The notes under the pieces were generated by a model. That model did no database searches. It saw only the letters and a program-made list of their open reading frames with translations, and was not told the origin of the DNA. Positions 15,416 through 24,225 of a stretch of DNA of 64,000 nucleotides are shown here, piece by piece; within the stretch, counting starts at the first letter, position 1, and every line of letters starts with the position of its first letter. The stretch comes from JACSRF01 sp964504445. Lineage in GTDB: Bacteria > Chloroflexota > Anaerolineae > Promineifilales > Promineifilaceae. The stretch spans positions 29,087 through 93,086 of the forward strand of contig CAZDEO010000008.1 of assembly GCA_964504445.1 (NCBI GenBank). The letters run 5' to 3'. Position numbers and translations under genes: made by a program.

Positions 15416-16838
15416 ATTTCACCTGCTGCGTACTCCGCAAAAATGGCTTCAAAGCCACCGGCTGTTGTGGCAGCGCGTCATGGTCATTGCGGCTGTTTTC
15501 CTGGTCAGCATCTTGGTCGCCAGCCGGTCATCACTGCGCCTTTCTCTGCTTTTTATGGCCTTGCCGTTTGTACTGGGGGGCGCAGTCGTATTGCTGCGCT
15601 GGCCCCCTTTAGGTCTGGTGTTGTTGGTAGCAGCCAGCCTGGCATTCCCCAGGGAAATCATCTACGTCATTGGCACAACGGCCGTTATCACCTTTGGTCT
15701 TGCTGCCCTATGGTTTTTTGATCTATTCTTCATTAAACGTACTTTCACCTGGATTAAAACGCGCACCACCATTCCCCTGCTCCTCTTTTTCATCATGACC
15801 ATTTTAGCCTTCGTGAATGGTCAACTGCCCTGGTACCCCATTACCAGAGCGCCAATTGATGGGCAGTTAGGGGGCATTCTCATTATACTCGTGGCCATCT
15901 GCGGCTATTTTTTGGTCATGTACCAGGTCAAGGATGAACGCTGGCTCAAAGCCCTGGTATTTGTCACCATTGGCATAGGCGCCGTACTCATTTTTGGGCG
16001 CATCTTTCCCCCAACAGCCCGCCTTGTAGGGCGGTTTTTCCCACCCATGGTGCCTTCTGGCAGCATGTTCTGGACCTGGGTATCGGTTTTAGCATTTAGC
16101 CAGGCTATCTTCAACAAGTCATTACACATTCGTTGGCGTGCCATGTTGATGAGCGTCACATTGGGTGCATTGTACATTGCTTTAGGCCCGGCCCGTGCTT
16201 GGGCTTCTGGCTGGTTACCACAACTTGTCGCCCTGGGGGTAGTTTTGTGGGTTGGTGTACCTCGTCAGGCTGTGGCCGTTACCTTGCTGGGCGGTTTGGT
16301 TATTTTGACCCAGTTACAAGGCCTGGTGAACAATCTCTTGTATGTGGGTGACAATGAATATAGCCAGGTGACGCGCCTGGAAGCGTGGCGGATTATCGGC
16401 GAGATTGTCAAAGTTAGCCCCCTGTTGGGGTTGGGGCCGGCTAATTACAGTTACTACACGCCTTTGTTTCCAATTTTGGGCTGGTATGTCCAATTTAATT
16501 CGCATAATCAATACGTAGACATTGTTGCCCAAACGGGGATTCTGGGCCTGATTTGCATTCTTTGGTTTGCCTGGGAAATCATCCGCCTTGCCTGGCGACT
16601 AAAATCTATGGTGCCCCAAGGAGGTTTTTTGCACGCTTACGTCATTGGCGCAATTGGCGGTATTGTGGCCACTTTTGCCGCTGGTATGCTGGGTGATTGG
16701 TTCTTGCCCTATGTGTATAACGCCACTATTCGCGCCATGCGTACCAGTATTTTGCCCTGGTTGTTTATGGGTGGGTTGGTGGCTATAGAGCAAATGCTGT
16801 TGACAACAAAAACGAATCAGGCCACGATGAAAGATTAA
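15402..16838 (+). CDS. O-antigen ligase/polymerase-type membrane protein (Wzy_C)
   Basis: This is a ~478-residue polytopic membrane protein with about ten or more helices. After a short cytosolic N-terminus it is almost wholly hydrophobic. A loop carries NSHNQYVDIVAQTGILGL, the HN-x-Y/L-x-tG signature of the Wzy_C/WaaL family, preceded by LLGLGPANYSYY. Proteins of this family either polymerise lipid-linked repeat units or ligate glycan to an acceptor outside the membrane; sequence alone does not tell which. I chose ATG 15402, overlapping the previous stop by 14 bases, because upstream codons belong to that gene's tail. Confidence 0.85.
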   Translation: MQFTEFHLLRTPQKWLQSHRLLWQRVMVIAAVFLVSILVASRSSLRLSLLFMALPFVLGGAVVLLRWPPLGLVLLVAASLAFPREIIYVIGTTAVITFGLAALWFFDLFFIKRTFTWIKTRTTIPLLLFFIMTILAFVNGQLPWYPITRAPIDGQLGGILIILVAICGYFLVMYQVKDERWLKALVFVTIGIGAVLIFGRIFPPTARLVGRFFPPMVPSGSMFWTWVSVLAFSQAIFNKSLHIRWRAMLMSVTLGALYIALGPARAWASGWLPQLVALGVVLWVGVPRQAVAVTLLGGLVILTQLQGLVNNLLYVGDNEYSQVTRLEAWRIIGEIVKVSPLLGLGPANYSYYTPLFPILGWYVQFNSHNQYVDIVAQTGILGLICILWFAWEIIRLAWRLKSMVPQGGFLHAYVIGAIGGIVATFAAGMLGDWFLPYVYNATIRAMRTSILPWLFMGGLVAIEQMLLTTKTNQATMKD

Positions 16839-16851
16839 AGAGCTGTAATTT

Positions 16852-17775
16852 GTGAAGGATATGGATCTTTCGATTGTCATTGTCAGTTGGAATACGCGGG
16901 ATTTACTGGCTGCCTGCCTGACGGCCGTGTATGCGGAACCGCCAGACTGCTCCTTTGAGGTGTGGGTGGTGGATAATGCTTCGGCCGATGGCAGTGCGGA
17001 GATGGTGCGGCAGCGCTTTCCCCAAGTGTGCCTACTGGAAACAGGGGCAAATCTAGGTTTTGCTGGCGCCAATAATCTAGCCATCAGGCAAAGTGAAGGG
17101 ACGTATGTACTGCTGTTGAATCCAGATACGGAGGTACGGCCGTACGCCTTGACCGCCCTGGTAAAGTTCATGGATGAGCACCCGGAAGCAGGTGGGGCAG
17201 GTTCACGGCTGCTGAATGCGGACGGCACGCTGCAACCCTCCTGCCACCCCCTGCCGACGTTGAGCCGAGAATTGTGGCGATTGTTCCACCTAGATACGCT
17301 TTACACCTTTGGCGTGTATAAAATGCACAGTTGGGATGTGGAAACCCCGCAGCGTGTGGACATTGTGCAAGGTGCTTCTTTTATTTTACGGCGGGCTATC
17401 CTGGAGCGGGTGGGCTTGTTAGATGATAGCTATTTTATGTATTCTGAGGAAGTTGACTTGTGTTACCGCATTCACCAGGCAGGTTGGCGGTTGTTCTGGG
17501 TGCCGCAGTCTCCGGTAGTGCATCATGGGGGGCAGAGTACCCGCCAGGTGGCGGCCAAAATGTTCATTGAATTATATCGTGGCAAGGTGCATTACTTCCG
17601 CAAAAATAGGGGGGCGCGGGCGGCCACTGTTTATAAAGGTATATTGTTTTTGGCGGCGCTGCCCCGCCTGGTTTTGTTGATAGCAGGACGCCTTCTCCCG
17701 GCTGAAAGGGGGACTTCTATGCTCAGGCTAGGGCAAAATTACGGCCGTTTGCTGCGCCAATTACCCACTCTCTAA
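16852..17775 (+). CDS. Glycosyltransferase family 2
   Basis: This ~307-residue GT-A enzyme begins LSIVIVSWNTRDLLAACL. It then has VVDNASADGSAEMV, GANLGFAGANNLAI, the metal-binding LLLNPDTEV, DIVQGASFILRRAIL and YFMYSEEVDLCYRIHQAGW. A single C-terminal hydrophobic stretch (ILFLAALPRLVLLIAG) may anchor it to the membrane. The start is GTG 16852, or ATG 16861 three codons later; the GTG has a weak GAG upstream. It is the same subgroup as the GT2 at 13328. It lies 13 bases after the ligase gene and 15 before the next GT4. Confidence 0.86.
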   Translation: MKDMDLSIVIVSWNTRDLLAACLTAVYAEPPDCSFEVWVVDNASADGSAEMVRQRFPQVCLLETGANLGFAGANNLAIRQSEGTYVLLLNPDTEVRPYALTALVKFMDEHPEAGGAGSRLLNADGTLQPSCHPLPTLSRELWRLFHLDTLYTFGVYKMHSWDVETPQRVDIVQGASFILRRAILERVGLLDDSYFMYSEEVDLCYRIHQAGWRLFWVPQSPVVHHGGQSTRQVAAKMFIELYRGKVHYFRKNRGARAATVYKGILFLAALPRLVLLIAGRLLPAERGTSMLRLGQNYGRLLRQLPTL

Positions 17776-17790
17776 AACCATAGGACGCCC

Positions 17791-19026
17791 ATGCGCATTT
17801 TGTTTTTGACTCAGATTATTCCATATCCACCCAATGCTGGGCCACGCGTAAAGACGTGGAATGTGCTGCGTTACCTGGTGGGGCGTGGACATGAGGTAAC
17901 GTTGGTTTCTTTTGTGCGCCCGGAGGAAGACCCTTTTGTGCCGACGCTGCGAGAACTGTGCGCGGCTGTTTATACGGTGCCCATTCACCGCTCGCGCTTG
18001 CGGGACGTATATTATTTGCTGCGAAGCAATGTTACAGGACGACCGTTTCTCATAGAGCGAGACGATTTGCGGCCTATGCGCCGCTTAGTCCGCCGTTTGC
18101 TGGCTGAGCAGGAGTTTGACGCCATTCATGCCGATCAGCTCACCATGACGCAGTTTGCCCTAGATGCGAAAGAGATAGAAGGGCCGCAGCCCTTCACTAT
18201 TTTTGATGCTCATAATGCCACGTGGACCATTTCGGACCGCCTTTTAGAGAATGTACCCACCGTCTTTAAGCCCATTTTGCGCCTGGAAACAGGGCGAATT
18301 CGACGTTATGAGGGAATGTTGGTGCGCAAATTTGATCACACAATGGTGGTTATTCCCCAAGATCGTGATAATTTGCTGGCGGGTGTAGATCCGCCGGTGC
18401 GTCCCTCTTTGGCCCAGCGCATCAGCGTTATTCCCATAGCTGTGGATACAGAAGAACTGCGTCCGGTGCAACGACAAGTGGGATCGCGCAATATCATGAC
18501 TTTGGGTTCACTTAATTATCCGCCTAATGTGGACGGTATCCGCTGGTTTTTGCAGGAAGCGTTTCCCCTGGTACGGCAGCAAATGCCGCAAGTGACGTTA
18601 ACCATTGTCGGTAAATCTCCGCCAGCAGACTTTGTAGAGGCGGCGCAGCAACAGCCGGACGTTATTGAAGTGACAGGGTATGTCGATGATTTGACACCTT
18701 ACATGGAGCGGGCAGCGCTGCTGGTGGTGCCGGTGCGGGCGGGCAGTGGTATGCGGGTGCGGCTGTTGGAAGCTTTTGCGCGAGCGATGCCGGCGGTAAC
18801 GACGACGATTGGTCTGGAGGGCATTGTGGCAGATCATGACAAGCATGTACTTGTGGCGGATACGGCCGTTTCTTTTGCTGCAGCAACGGTGCGGTTGTTG
18901 CAAGATGAGGCTTTGCAAGCGAGGTTGGCGCGGAACGGCCGTGCTCTGGCTGAACTGTGCTATGATTGGCAGGTGGCGCTGCAAAAAATGGACGCCGTAT
19001 TTGCTCAGGCGGGAGGGGTAGAGTGA
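17791..19026 (+). CDS. Glycosyltransferase family 4
   Basis: This 411-residue GT-B enzyme begins MRILFLTQIIPYPPNAGPRVKTW. The donor domain shows NIMTLGSLNYPPNVDGIRWF, VTLTIVGKSPP, EVTGYVDDLTPYMERAALLVVPVRAGSGMRVRLLEAFARAMPAV and GLEGIV. This resembles the GT4 subgroup often found near exosortase-type EPS loci, although no exosortase is seen here. It is a paralogue of the genes at 14231 and 21328. Its stop shares GTGA with the next gene, giving a 4-base overlap. Confidence 0.87.
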   Translation: MRILFLTQIIPYPPNAGPRVKTWNVLRYLVGRGHEVTLVSFVRPEEDPFVPTLRELCAAVYTVPIHRSRLRDVYYLLRSNVTGRPFLIERDDLRPMRRLVRRLLAEQEFDAIHADQLTMTQFALDAKEIEGPQPFTIFDAHNATWTISDRLLENVPTVFKPILRLETGRIRRYEGMLVRKFDHTMVVIPQDRDNLLAGVDPPVRPSLAQRISVIPIAVDTEELRPVQRQVGSRNIMTLGSLNYPPNVDGIRWFLQEAFPLVRQQMPQVTLTIVGKSPPADFVEAAQQQPDVIEVTGYVDDLTPYMERAALLVVPVRAGSGMRVRLLEAFARAMPAVTTTIGLEGIVADHDKHVLVADTAVSFAAATVRLLQDEALQARLARNGRALAELCYDWQVALQKMDAVFAQAGGVE

Positions 19027-20357
19027 CTTTTATCAGTAAATTATGCGACAATCCCCGTCATACTCTGGCGGGGATTTTGCTGCTGTCGGTGTTGTTGCGG
19101 GTGGCGGTAGCGCTGTACATGGGCAACTCTGTTGTGCCCTTACCTGGCGTGGCTGATCAGGAATCTTACCACCATTTGGCGCAGCGATTGTTGGGAGGGC
19201 ACGGCTTTACGGTTGGTGAAAATTGGTGGCCTGTGACGCAGGCGGGGGAACCAACGGCGCATTGGTCTTATTTGTATACGCTGTATGTTACGGCCGTTTA
19301 CTTCTTGTTCGGTGTCCACCCTTTGGCCGCGCGGGTGATACAGGCTGTGGCGGTGGGCTTGCTCATGCCCTGGTTGGCTTTTCGCTTGGCGCGCAAGCTC
19401 TTTGCCCCCACGCTACCCCCAACCGTGCCCGAACGGGAGCGCGGCGTGGAGATTGGCTTAATAGCGGCAGGGATTACGGCCGTATACATCTACTTTTTCT
19501 ACTACGCTGGTGCCCTCATGACCGAAAGCTTTTACATGACGGCGATAATGGGGGTTTTTGACATTGCGTTGAGCATCCAGCAAAATCGCAAAGCCACCTG
19601 GGCGCAATGGCTCTTGCTGGGCACGTTATTGGGCATTACCGTGTTGCTACGCCAGCTATTTATGCTTTTTATTCCCTTTTTGCTGTTGTGGCTATGGTGG
19701 GCGGTGCGTCCCAATCTGCTCAAACTCGCTTTTCCCCTGGTCATTACTATCCTCTTCATCTTACCCTGGACATTACGCAACCAGCGCGTCTTTAATCAGT
19801 TCGTGTTGCTGAACACCAATTCTGGTTATGCCTTCTACTGGGGTAACCATCCCATTTATGGCGCCCGATTCATCCCCATTTTGCCAGAAGAAATGGGGTC
19901 TTATATTGACCTGCTGCCCAAGGATTTGCTGCGCCAAAATTTGAGCGAAGCGGCTTTAGATTCGGCGCTGCTGGGTCGGGCGGTGGATGAGATTTTGGCC
20001 GATCCAATGCGCTATATTCTACTTTCGCTTAGCCGCATTCCACCCTATTTCACCTTTTGGCCCACCTCCGATTCGGGGGTCGTTAGCAATGTGTCGCGAG
20101 TAGCTAGTTTTGGGCTCTTTTTGCCTTTTATGGCGTGGGGATTGGGGCGCACGTTGCGTTACAACTACGGTTCTTGGCGGGCGTGGTTGGCCTCCCCATT
20201 TGCCTTGCTGTATTTGTTTGCCCTAGTGTATACCGGCATTCACGTTCTTACATGGACGTTGGTCCGTTACCGGTTGCCTATTGATGCGTTCCTGGTGATT
20301 TTTGCAGCCCTAGCCTTGTCTGCGCTGGCGCATGGGATGAAACGGGTGAGGGTGTAA
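19023..20357 (+). CDS. GT39/PMT_2-like membrane glycosyltransferase
   Basis: This ~444-residue polytopic GT-C-type protein has an early outside loop GVADQESYHHLAQRLLGGHGFTVGENWW. This resembles the acidic-residue loop of dolichyl-phosphate-mannose/ArnT-type glycosyltransferases, which use polyprenyl-phosphate sugars outside the membrane. About ten helices follow, with a conserved-looking IMILPWTLRNQRVFNQFV-type stretch (FILPWTLRNQRVF) and LLNTNSGYAFYWGNHPIYG. The start is GTG 19023, overlapping the upstream stop as GTGA; the open frame further upstream lies inside the previous gene. It may add a side sugar to the exported glycan or to a protein. Confidence 0.8.
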   Translation: MTFISKLCDNPRHTLAGILLLSVLLRVAVALYMGNSVVPLPGVADQESYHHLAQRLLGGHGFTVGENWWPVTQAGEPTAHWSYLYTLYVTAVYFLFGVHPLAARVIQAVAVGLLMPWLAFRLARKLFAPTLPPTVPERERGVEIGLIAAGITAVYIYFFYYAGALMTESFYMTAIMGVFDIALSIQQNRKATWAQWLLLGTLLGITVLLRQLFMLFIPFLLLWLWWAVRPNLLKLAFPLVITILFILPWTLRNQRVFNQFVLLNTNSGYAFYWGNHPIYGARFIPILPEEMGSYIDLLPKDLLRQNLSEAALDSALLGRAVDEILADPMRYILLSLSRIPPYFTFWPTSDSGVVSNVSRVASFGLFLPFMAWGLGRTLRYNYGSWRAWLASPFALLYLFALVYTGIHVLTWTLVRYRLPIDAFLVIFAALALSALAHGMKRVRV

Positions 20358-20423
20358 GGGTGTTCGTTAGGTTGGGGGGATAAGTTACCCACACCAAATT
20401 CAGAAAAAAAGGATGGGGATTGT

Positions 20424-21155
20424 ATGGAGAACCAAAAATATCTGGTTGTATTTTGGGCTGCCTTGCTTGCTTTTTGGTTGATGGTCCCGATAGTGAATGC
20501 TTCTGAGCGCTTGCTTGATGGTGGTTTTGAAACAGGCATTGATAGTTGGACGATTACCAACGATGGCTTGGAAGCAACTTTTGCGCGCACAGACCTTGCC
20601 GCCCGTAGCGGTAATTATGCCGCAATATTTACCAACATTGATGATACAATCGAAAACGGCGTTTACACAGGGGTGCGTTTGCGAGAGTGTATTGATATTT
20701 CTGCACCTGATCCTGAATACACAAATTTTTCTTTTTCAGGATACATCTACATACCTGCTACTTCTACAAATCACAGTATTTTTAGACCCCGGTTTCGATA
20801 CTATAACAGCCCTGATTGTGAGGGATCTGGCGCCTCAGATCGTTTTTTGCAAGTGTACAATAATTTACCCACTGATGAGTGGGTTTACTTCCGGGTTACG
20901 GGGGAAAGGCCGGTTGGGGCTTTGGGGGTTGGCTTGTGGTTGGAGACGGAGAAAACGTCACCAGCGGATTCGGTTGTTTATTTTGATGATTTGCGGTTTT
21001 ATGATTCGACGCCAACGGCCGTTTCCCTACAACATTCTGCGGCCCAACCGGCAAAGCTGCCCACCTGGTTACTTGGCGGCGCGTTGTTTTTCTTTGGGAT
21101 GACAGTGGCGCTGACTTGGCGCATCCAGTATGTGAGACCTAGAGGTGGCGGGTAG
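20424..21155 (+). CDS. Secreted protein with jelly-roll-like domain and C-terminal membrane anchor
   Basis: This 243-residue protein has a signal peptide (hydrophobic residues ~7-25, cleavage near VNAS). The middle resembles a carbohydrate-binding jelly roll: LLDGGFETGIDSWTITNDG, an AARSGNYAAIF strand, then VYFDDLRFYDS. A C-terminal helix (WLLGGALFFFGMTVALTW) is followed by basic RPRGGG. This N-out, C-anchored plan suggests a cell-surface protein. Its position within the glycan locus hints at a protein that binds or carries the glycan, but no catalytic motif is visible. GGATGGGG precedes the ATG and a terminator hairpin lies downstream. Confidence 0.6.
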   Translation: MENQKYLVVFWAALLAFWLMVPIVNASERLLDGGFETGIDSWTITNDGLEATFARTDLAARSGNYAAIFTNIDDTIENGVYTGVRLRECIDISAPDPEYTNFSFSGYIYIPATSTNHSIFRPRFRYYNSPDCEGSGASDRFLQVYNNLPTDEWVYFRVTGERPVGALGVGLWLETEKTSPADSVVYFDDLRFYDSTPTAVSLQHSAAQPAKLPTWLLGGALFFFGMTVALTWRIQYVRPRGGG

Positions 21156-21248
21156 CCCTGCTGACCCTTGGGTGTGGGAATTGTAAGGCGATTGGTAAGA
21201 GGCGAGTGCTAGTTTAGAGCAGTGTTCAATATGACTGTGCACAATGTG

Positions 21249-21274
21249 AAGACCAATGAAAATTGGTCTTTTAT
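21249..21274 (+). terminator. Intrinsic terminator hairpin
   Basis: AAGACCAAT (21249-21257), a GAAA tetraloop and ATTGGTCTT (21262-21270) form a perfect 9-bp stem followed by TTAT. It lies ~95 bases after the secreted-protein stop. It overlaps a possible upstream start (21256) of the next glycosyltransferase and so argues for the later start at 21328. Confidence 0.7.
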
Positions 21275-21327
21275 GCGGGTTTGCACAGCCAAAAAGCAAG
21301 CCACCCGGATGTAGAAAAAGCTACTGC

Positions 21328-22575
21328 ATGATGAAAGTTTTATTCGTTGTACCCTATGTTCCTAGCCTGGTGCGTGTACGGCCGTTTAATATGATTCGCG
21401 CCTTATCTGCCCGTGGCCATAAGGTGACGCTCTTAACGCTGTGGACAAGCGAACGCGAGCGCCAGGAACTTGACAAACTGCGGACACATTGCCAGGCTAT
21501 ATTTGCCTTGCCAATCCCTTTGTGGCGTTCCTTAATTAACTGTGCGCAGGTTTTGCCCGGTAAGGAACCGTTACAAAGTGTTTATTCTTGGCGGCAGGAC
21601 CTTGTAGCCCCTTTTGTCGATACCCAAGATTTCGACGTCGTTCACGTCGAGCATTTACGTGGGTCACGTTATGGATTGTTTTTAAAGACCCATACAGACA
21701 TACCGGTGGTTTGGGACAGTGTAGACAGCATTACCCATCTTTTCCGACAGGCGGCCTCACAAAGTACTGATCTGTTACGCCGTTGGCGAAGTAAATTTGA
21801 ACTTGGGCGCACTGAACGATATGAGGGTTGGTTAGTCAACCAATTTGATCATGTGTTAGTTACTTCGGCAACAGATAAACAGGCGCTGCTTTCACTGAAC
21901 ACGGATGAGGGTTCGCCACCGATTTCTGTGGTACCCAATGGGGTAGACCTGGATTATTTCCAAAACGATGCCGCTATTCCCCGGGAGCCAGCCACATTGC
22001 TCATTAGCGGAAAAATGAGCTATCATGCCAACATTGCCATGACCATGCATATGGTCCAAAACATTTTGCCTGTTGTCTGGCAAGAAAGACCTGATGTGAA
22101 ATTGCTTATTGTGGGCAAAGACCCCACGCGAGAAATACAAGCTTTGGCCCAAAACTCTAAAATTACTGTAACAGGAACGGTAGAGCATTTGCCGCCCTAT
22201 TTGCAGCGTGCCACTATGGCGGTTGCTCCTATTACCTATAATGCTGGCATTCAAAACAAGGTTTTAGAAGCAATGGCTTGTGGTACTCCGGTAATTACGT
22301 CTCCACAAGCTGTTGCCAATTTACCGCTTCAGCCGGGCCGTCATGTGCTGGTGGCGGAAGATACGGTGTCTTTTGCGCGCCAAATTTTGTCCTTGTTGTC
22401 TGAGCCGTCCTGGCGCCGACAGCTTGGTCAGGCAGGGCGGGAGTATGTAGAGGAACATCATAATTGGGCAAAAGTGGCTGCCCAGCTTGAAGGGATTTAT
22501 ACGGCCGTCCAAGCAAAAAAAAGATCACCGCAAACTGCAACTAGCCCTTCACCCCTGCCTTTGCCCACAGATTAA
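21328..22575 (+). CDS. Glycosyltransferase family 4
   Basis: This ~415-residue GT-B enzyme begins MMKVLFVVPYVPSLVRVRPFN and continues with DVVHVEHLRGSRYG, VPNGVDLDYFQ, ATLLISGKMSYHANIAMTMHMV, KLLIVGKDP, TVTGTVEHLPPYLQRATMAVAPITYNAGIQNKVLEAMACGTPVI and GRHVLVAEDT. The QNKVLEAMACG box is the EX7E-type donor site. ATG 21328 or 21331 is preferred over 21256, because the earlier codon lies inside a terminator stem and the extra residues do not resemble the family. It is the third paralogue of the 14231/17791 group. A heptose-transferring role is possible because the heptose genes follow, but this is only inference. Confidence 0.85.
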   Translation: MMKVLFVVPYVPSLVRVRPFNMIRALSARGHKVTLLTLWTSERERQELDKLRTHCQAIFALPIPLWRSLINCAQVLPGKEPLQSVYSWRQDLVAPFVDTQDFDVVHVEHLRGSRYGLFLKTHTDIPVVWDSVDSITHLFRQAASQSTDLLRRWRSKFELGRTERYEGWLVNQFDHVLVTSATDKQALLSLNTDEGSPPISVVPNGVDLDYFQNDAAIPREPATLLISGKMSYHANIAMTMHMVQNILPVVWQERPDVKLLIVGKDPTREIQALAQNSKITVTGTVEHLPPYLQRATMAVAPITYNAGIQNKVLEAMACGTPVITSPQAVANLPLQPGRHVLVAEDTVSFARQILSLLSEPSWRRQLGQAGREYVEEHHNWAKVAAQLEGIYTAVQAKKRSPQTATSPSPLPLPTD

Positions 22576-22610
22576 TTCACTCACCTGTTTTACAACAAAA
22601 AAGGATCCCC

Positions 22611-23588
22611 ATGATTATTGTACAAACTCCACTGCGCGTAAGCCTGTTTGGTGGTGGTACTGACTTTCCCTCCTATTATCTGCAACGCGGGGGGTGCGTA
22701 CTCAGTTCAGCAATTGATAAATTCATATTTGTCACTATTAAACAACGGTTTGATGACAAGCTCCGCGTAGGCTATACGCGCACAGAAATGGTTGATTCAG
22801 TAGATGAAATTCAACATACGCTGATTCGTGAGGCCTTTCAGAAGACGGGCATTGAAAAAGGTGTCGAGATTACCACCATGGGAGATATTCCCTCAGAAGG
22901 TTCTGGTTTGGGCTCTTCTAGCACTGTGACGGTGGGGGCATTGCATGCTATGTATGCCCACAAGCGGCAATTAATTCTTTCAGAAAAACTGGCTGCTGAA
23001 GCTTGTGAAATTGAGCGAGATATCCTCAAGAGCCCAATCGGCTTACAAGATCAGTATATTGCTGCTTATGGCGGTCTACGCTTCATCGAATTTACTACTG
23101 ATGGCGCGGTGGTGCCGCATATGTTGAGCCTGGATACAAAAACATTGCGTCGTTTGAATGATAATTTACTCTTGTTTTTTACAGGTAAGACGCGAAAGGC
23201 AGACAATATTTTGAGTGAGCAAAAGGCGAATATTCAACAACGGCTGCAGGTACTAGACGAAATGAAAGCTATCGCTTGCCGGGCCAGGGACGAGTTGTTG
23301 GCCGGAAATGTGGATGCCATCGGCGACTTGTTGCACGAAAGCTGGTTACTGAAAAAGCAGCTTGCCAGCCAAATTAGCAATAGCTACATTGACGAGATGT
23401 ATGAAACCGCAAGGCGAGCTGGGGCGGTGGGGGGAAAAATTGCCGGAGCCGGTGGTGGTGGGTTTATGTTGCTTTATTGTCGTAATGGTACACAAGAGGA
23501 AGTCCGCCACGAATTACAGCATTTACAGGAACTGCCTTTTAAATTAGGCCAGGATGGTAGTAAGGTGATTTTTGATTATCATCGCTAA
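22611..23588 (+). CDS. hddA: GHMP kinase, predicted D-glycero-D-manno-heptose 7-phosphate kinase
   Basis: This 325-residue GHMP-family kinase begins IVQTPLRVSLFGGGTDFPSYY, the opening of the HddA subgroup. Its ATP loop is PSEGSGLGSSSTVTVG around residues 98-113, and the third motif is KIAGAGGGGFMLLY near residue 290. It would phosphorylate heptose 7-phosphate at C1, giving the 1,7-bisphosphate. AAGGA precedes the ATG. The stop overlaps an ATG of the next gene, a GmhA-like isomerase, and a GmhB-like phosphatase lies at 25914-26489. This matches the GDP-heptose route of S-layer glycans, but no HddC guanylyltransferase is in the window. L-fucose kinase-like relatives are an alternative. Confidence 0.85.
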   Translation: MIIVQTPLRVSLFGGGTDFPSYYLQRGGCVLSSAIDKFIFVTIKQRFDDKLRVGYTRTEMVDSVDEIQHTLIREAFQKTGIEKGVEITTMGDIPSEGSGLGSSSTVTVGALHAMYAHKRQLILSEKLAAEACEIERDILKSPIGLQDQYIAAYGGLRFIEFTTDGAVVPHMLSLDTKTLRRLNDNLLLFFTGKTRKADNILSEQKANIQQRLQVLDEMKAIACRARDELLAGNVDAIGDLLHESWLLKKQLASQISNSYIDEMYETARRAGAVGGKIAGAGGGGFMLLYCRNGTQEEVRHELQHLQELPFKLGQDGSKVIFDYHR

Positions 23589-23599
23589 TGGAGGGTAAG

Positions 23600-24166
23600 A
23601 TGGTTAACCAGGTTAATGTTTACTTCCAACAGTTGAAGGATACACTGGATCGGATCGATCAGGCGTCAATTAATGAAGCCATAGCCTGGCTACATGAGGC
23701 CCGTGTGAACGGCCGTACCATTTTCATCATGGGCAATGGCGGCAGCGCCTCTACCGCCTCTCATTTTGTATGTGACTTGGCTAAAAACACGCGCCACGCC
23801 AGCACCTCCCCTTTTAAGGTGGTCGGCCTTACAGACAATATGGCGCTTCTTTCCGCTTATGCCAATGACGAAGGTTACGAGAATGTTTTTGCTCAGCAGT
23901 TGGCTAGTTTGGTACAGCCTGATGATATTGTTATTGGGATATCAACCAGTGGTAATTCGCCCAACGTGCTGCAGGCTATTGCTCTGGCCAAGAAAAAACA
24001 GGCCCGCACCATTGGTTTTACCGGTTTTAGTGCGGGCAAGCTGGGACCTATGGTAGACTTACAGATACATGTACCAAGTGATTGCATTGAGCAAGTTGAA
24101 GACATACACTTGATTTTTGAGCACCTGATTACGAAAGTGTTGCGTGAGATGGTCCATTCGGGCTAG
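23600..24166 (+). CDS. gmhA: SIS-domain phosphoheptose isomerase (GmhA-like)
   Basis: This ~188-residue sugar isomerase domain converts sedoheptulose 7-phosphate to heptose 7-phosphate, the first step of heptose donor synthesis. It shows IFIMGNGGSASTASHFVCDLAKN, ISTSGNSPNVLQAI, TGFSAGKLG and SDCIEQVEDIHLIFEH, covering the phosphate loop and the Glu/His catalytic region of GmhA. I favour ATG 23600 because GGAGGG lies just upstream; ATG 23588 overlaps the kinase stop and would add four residues. An ACGGCCGT palindrome falls in the NGR codons before the phosphate loop, and another sits just after the stop. Confidence 0.88.
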   Translation: MVNQVNVYFQQLKDTLDRIDQASINEAIAWLHEARVNGRTIFIMGNGGSASTASHFVCDLAKNTRHASTSPFKVVGLTDNMALLSAYANDEGYENVFAQQLASLVQPDDIVIGISTSGNSPNVLQAIALAKKKQARTIGFTGFSAGKLGPMVDLQIHVPSDCIEQVEDIHLIFEHLITKVLREMVHSG

Positions 24167-24225
24167 AACGGCCGTTTTCTACAAGGCCCCAAAAGTGTCA
24201 AGTAACCAATCTTCAGGACAAACCT

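Noticed and set aside
21256..21327. Upstream start for the GT4 gene at 21328
   Set aside because: It lies in the stem of a terminator hairpin, and the added residues are unlike the family start.
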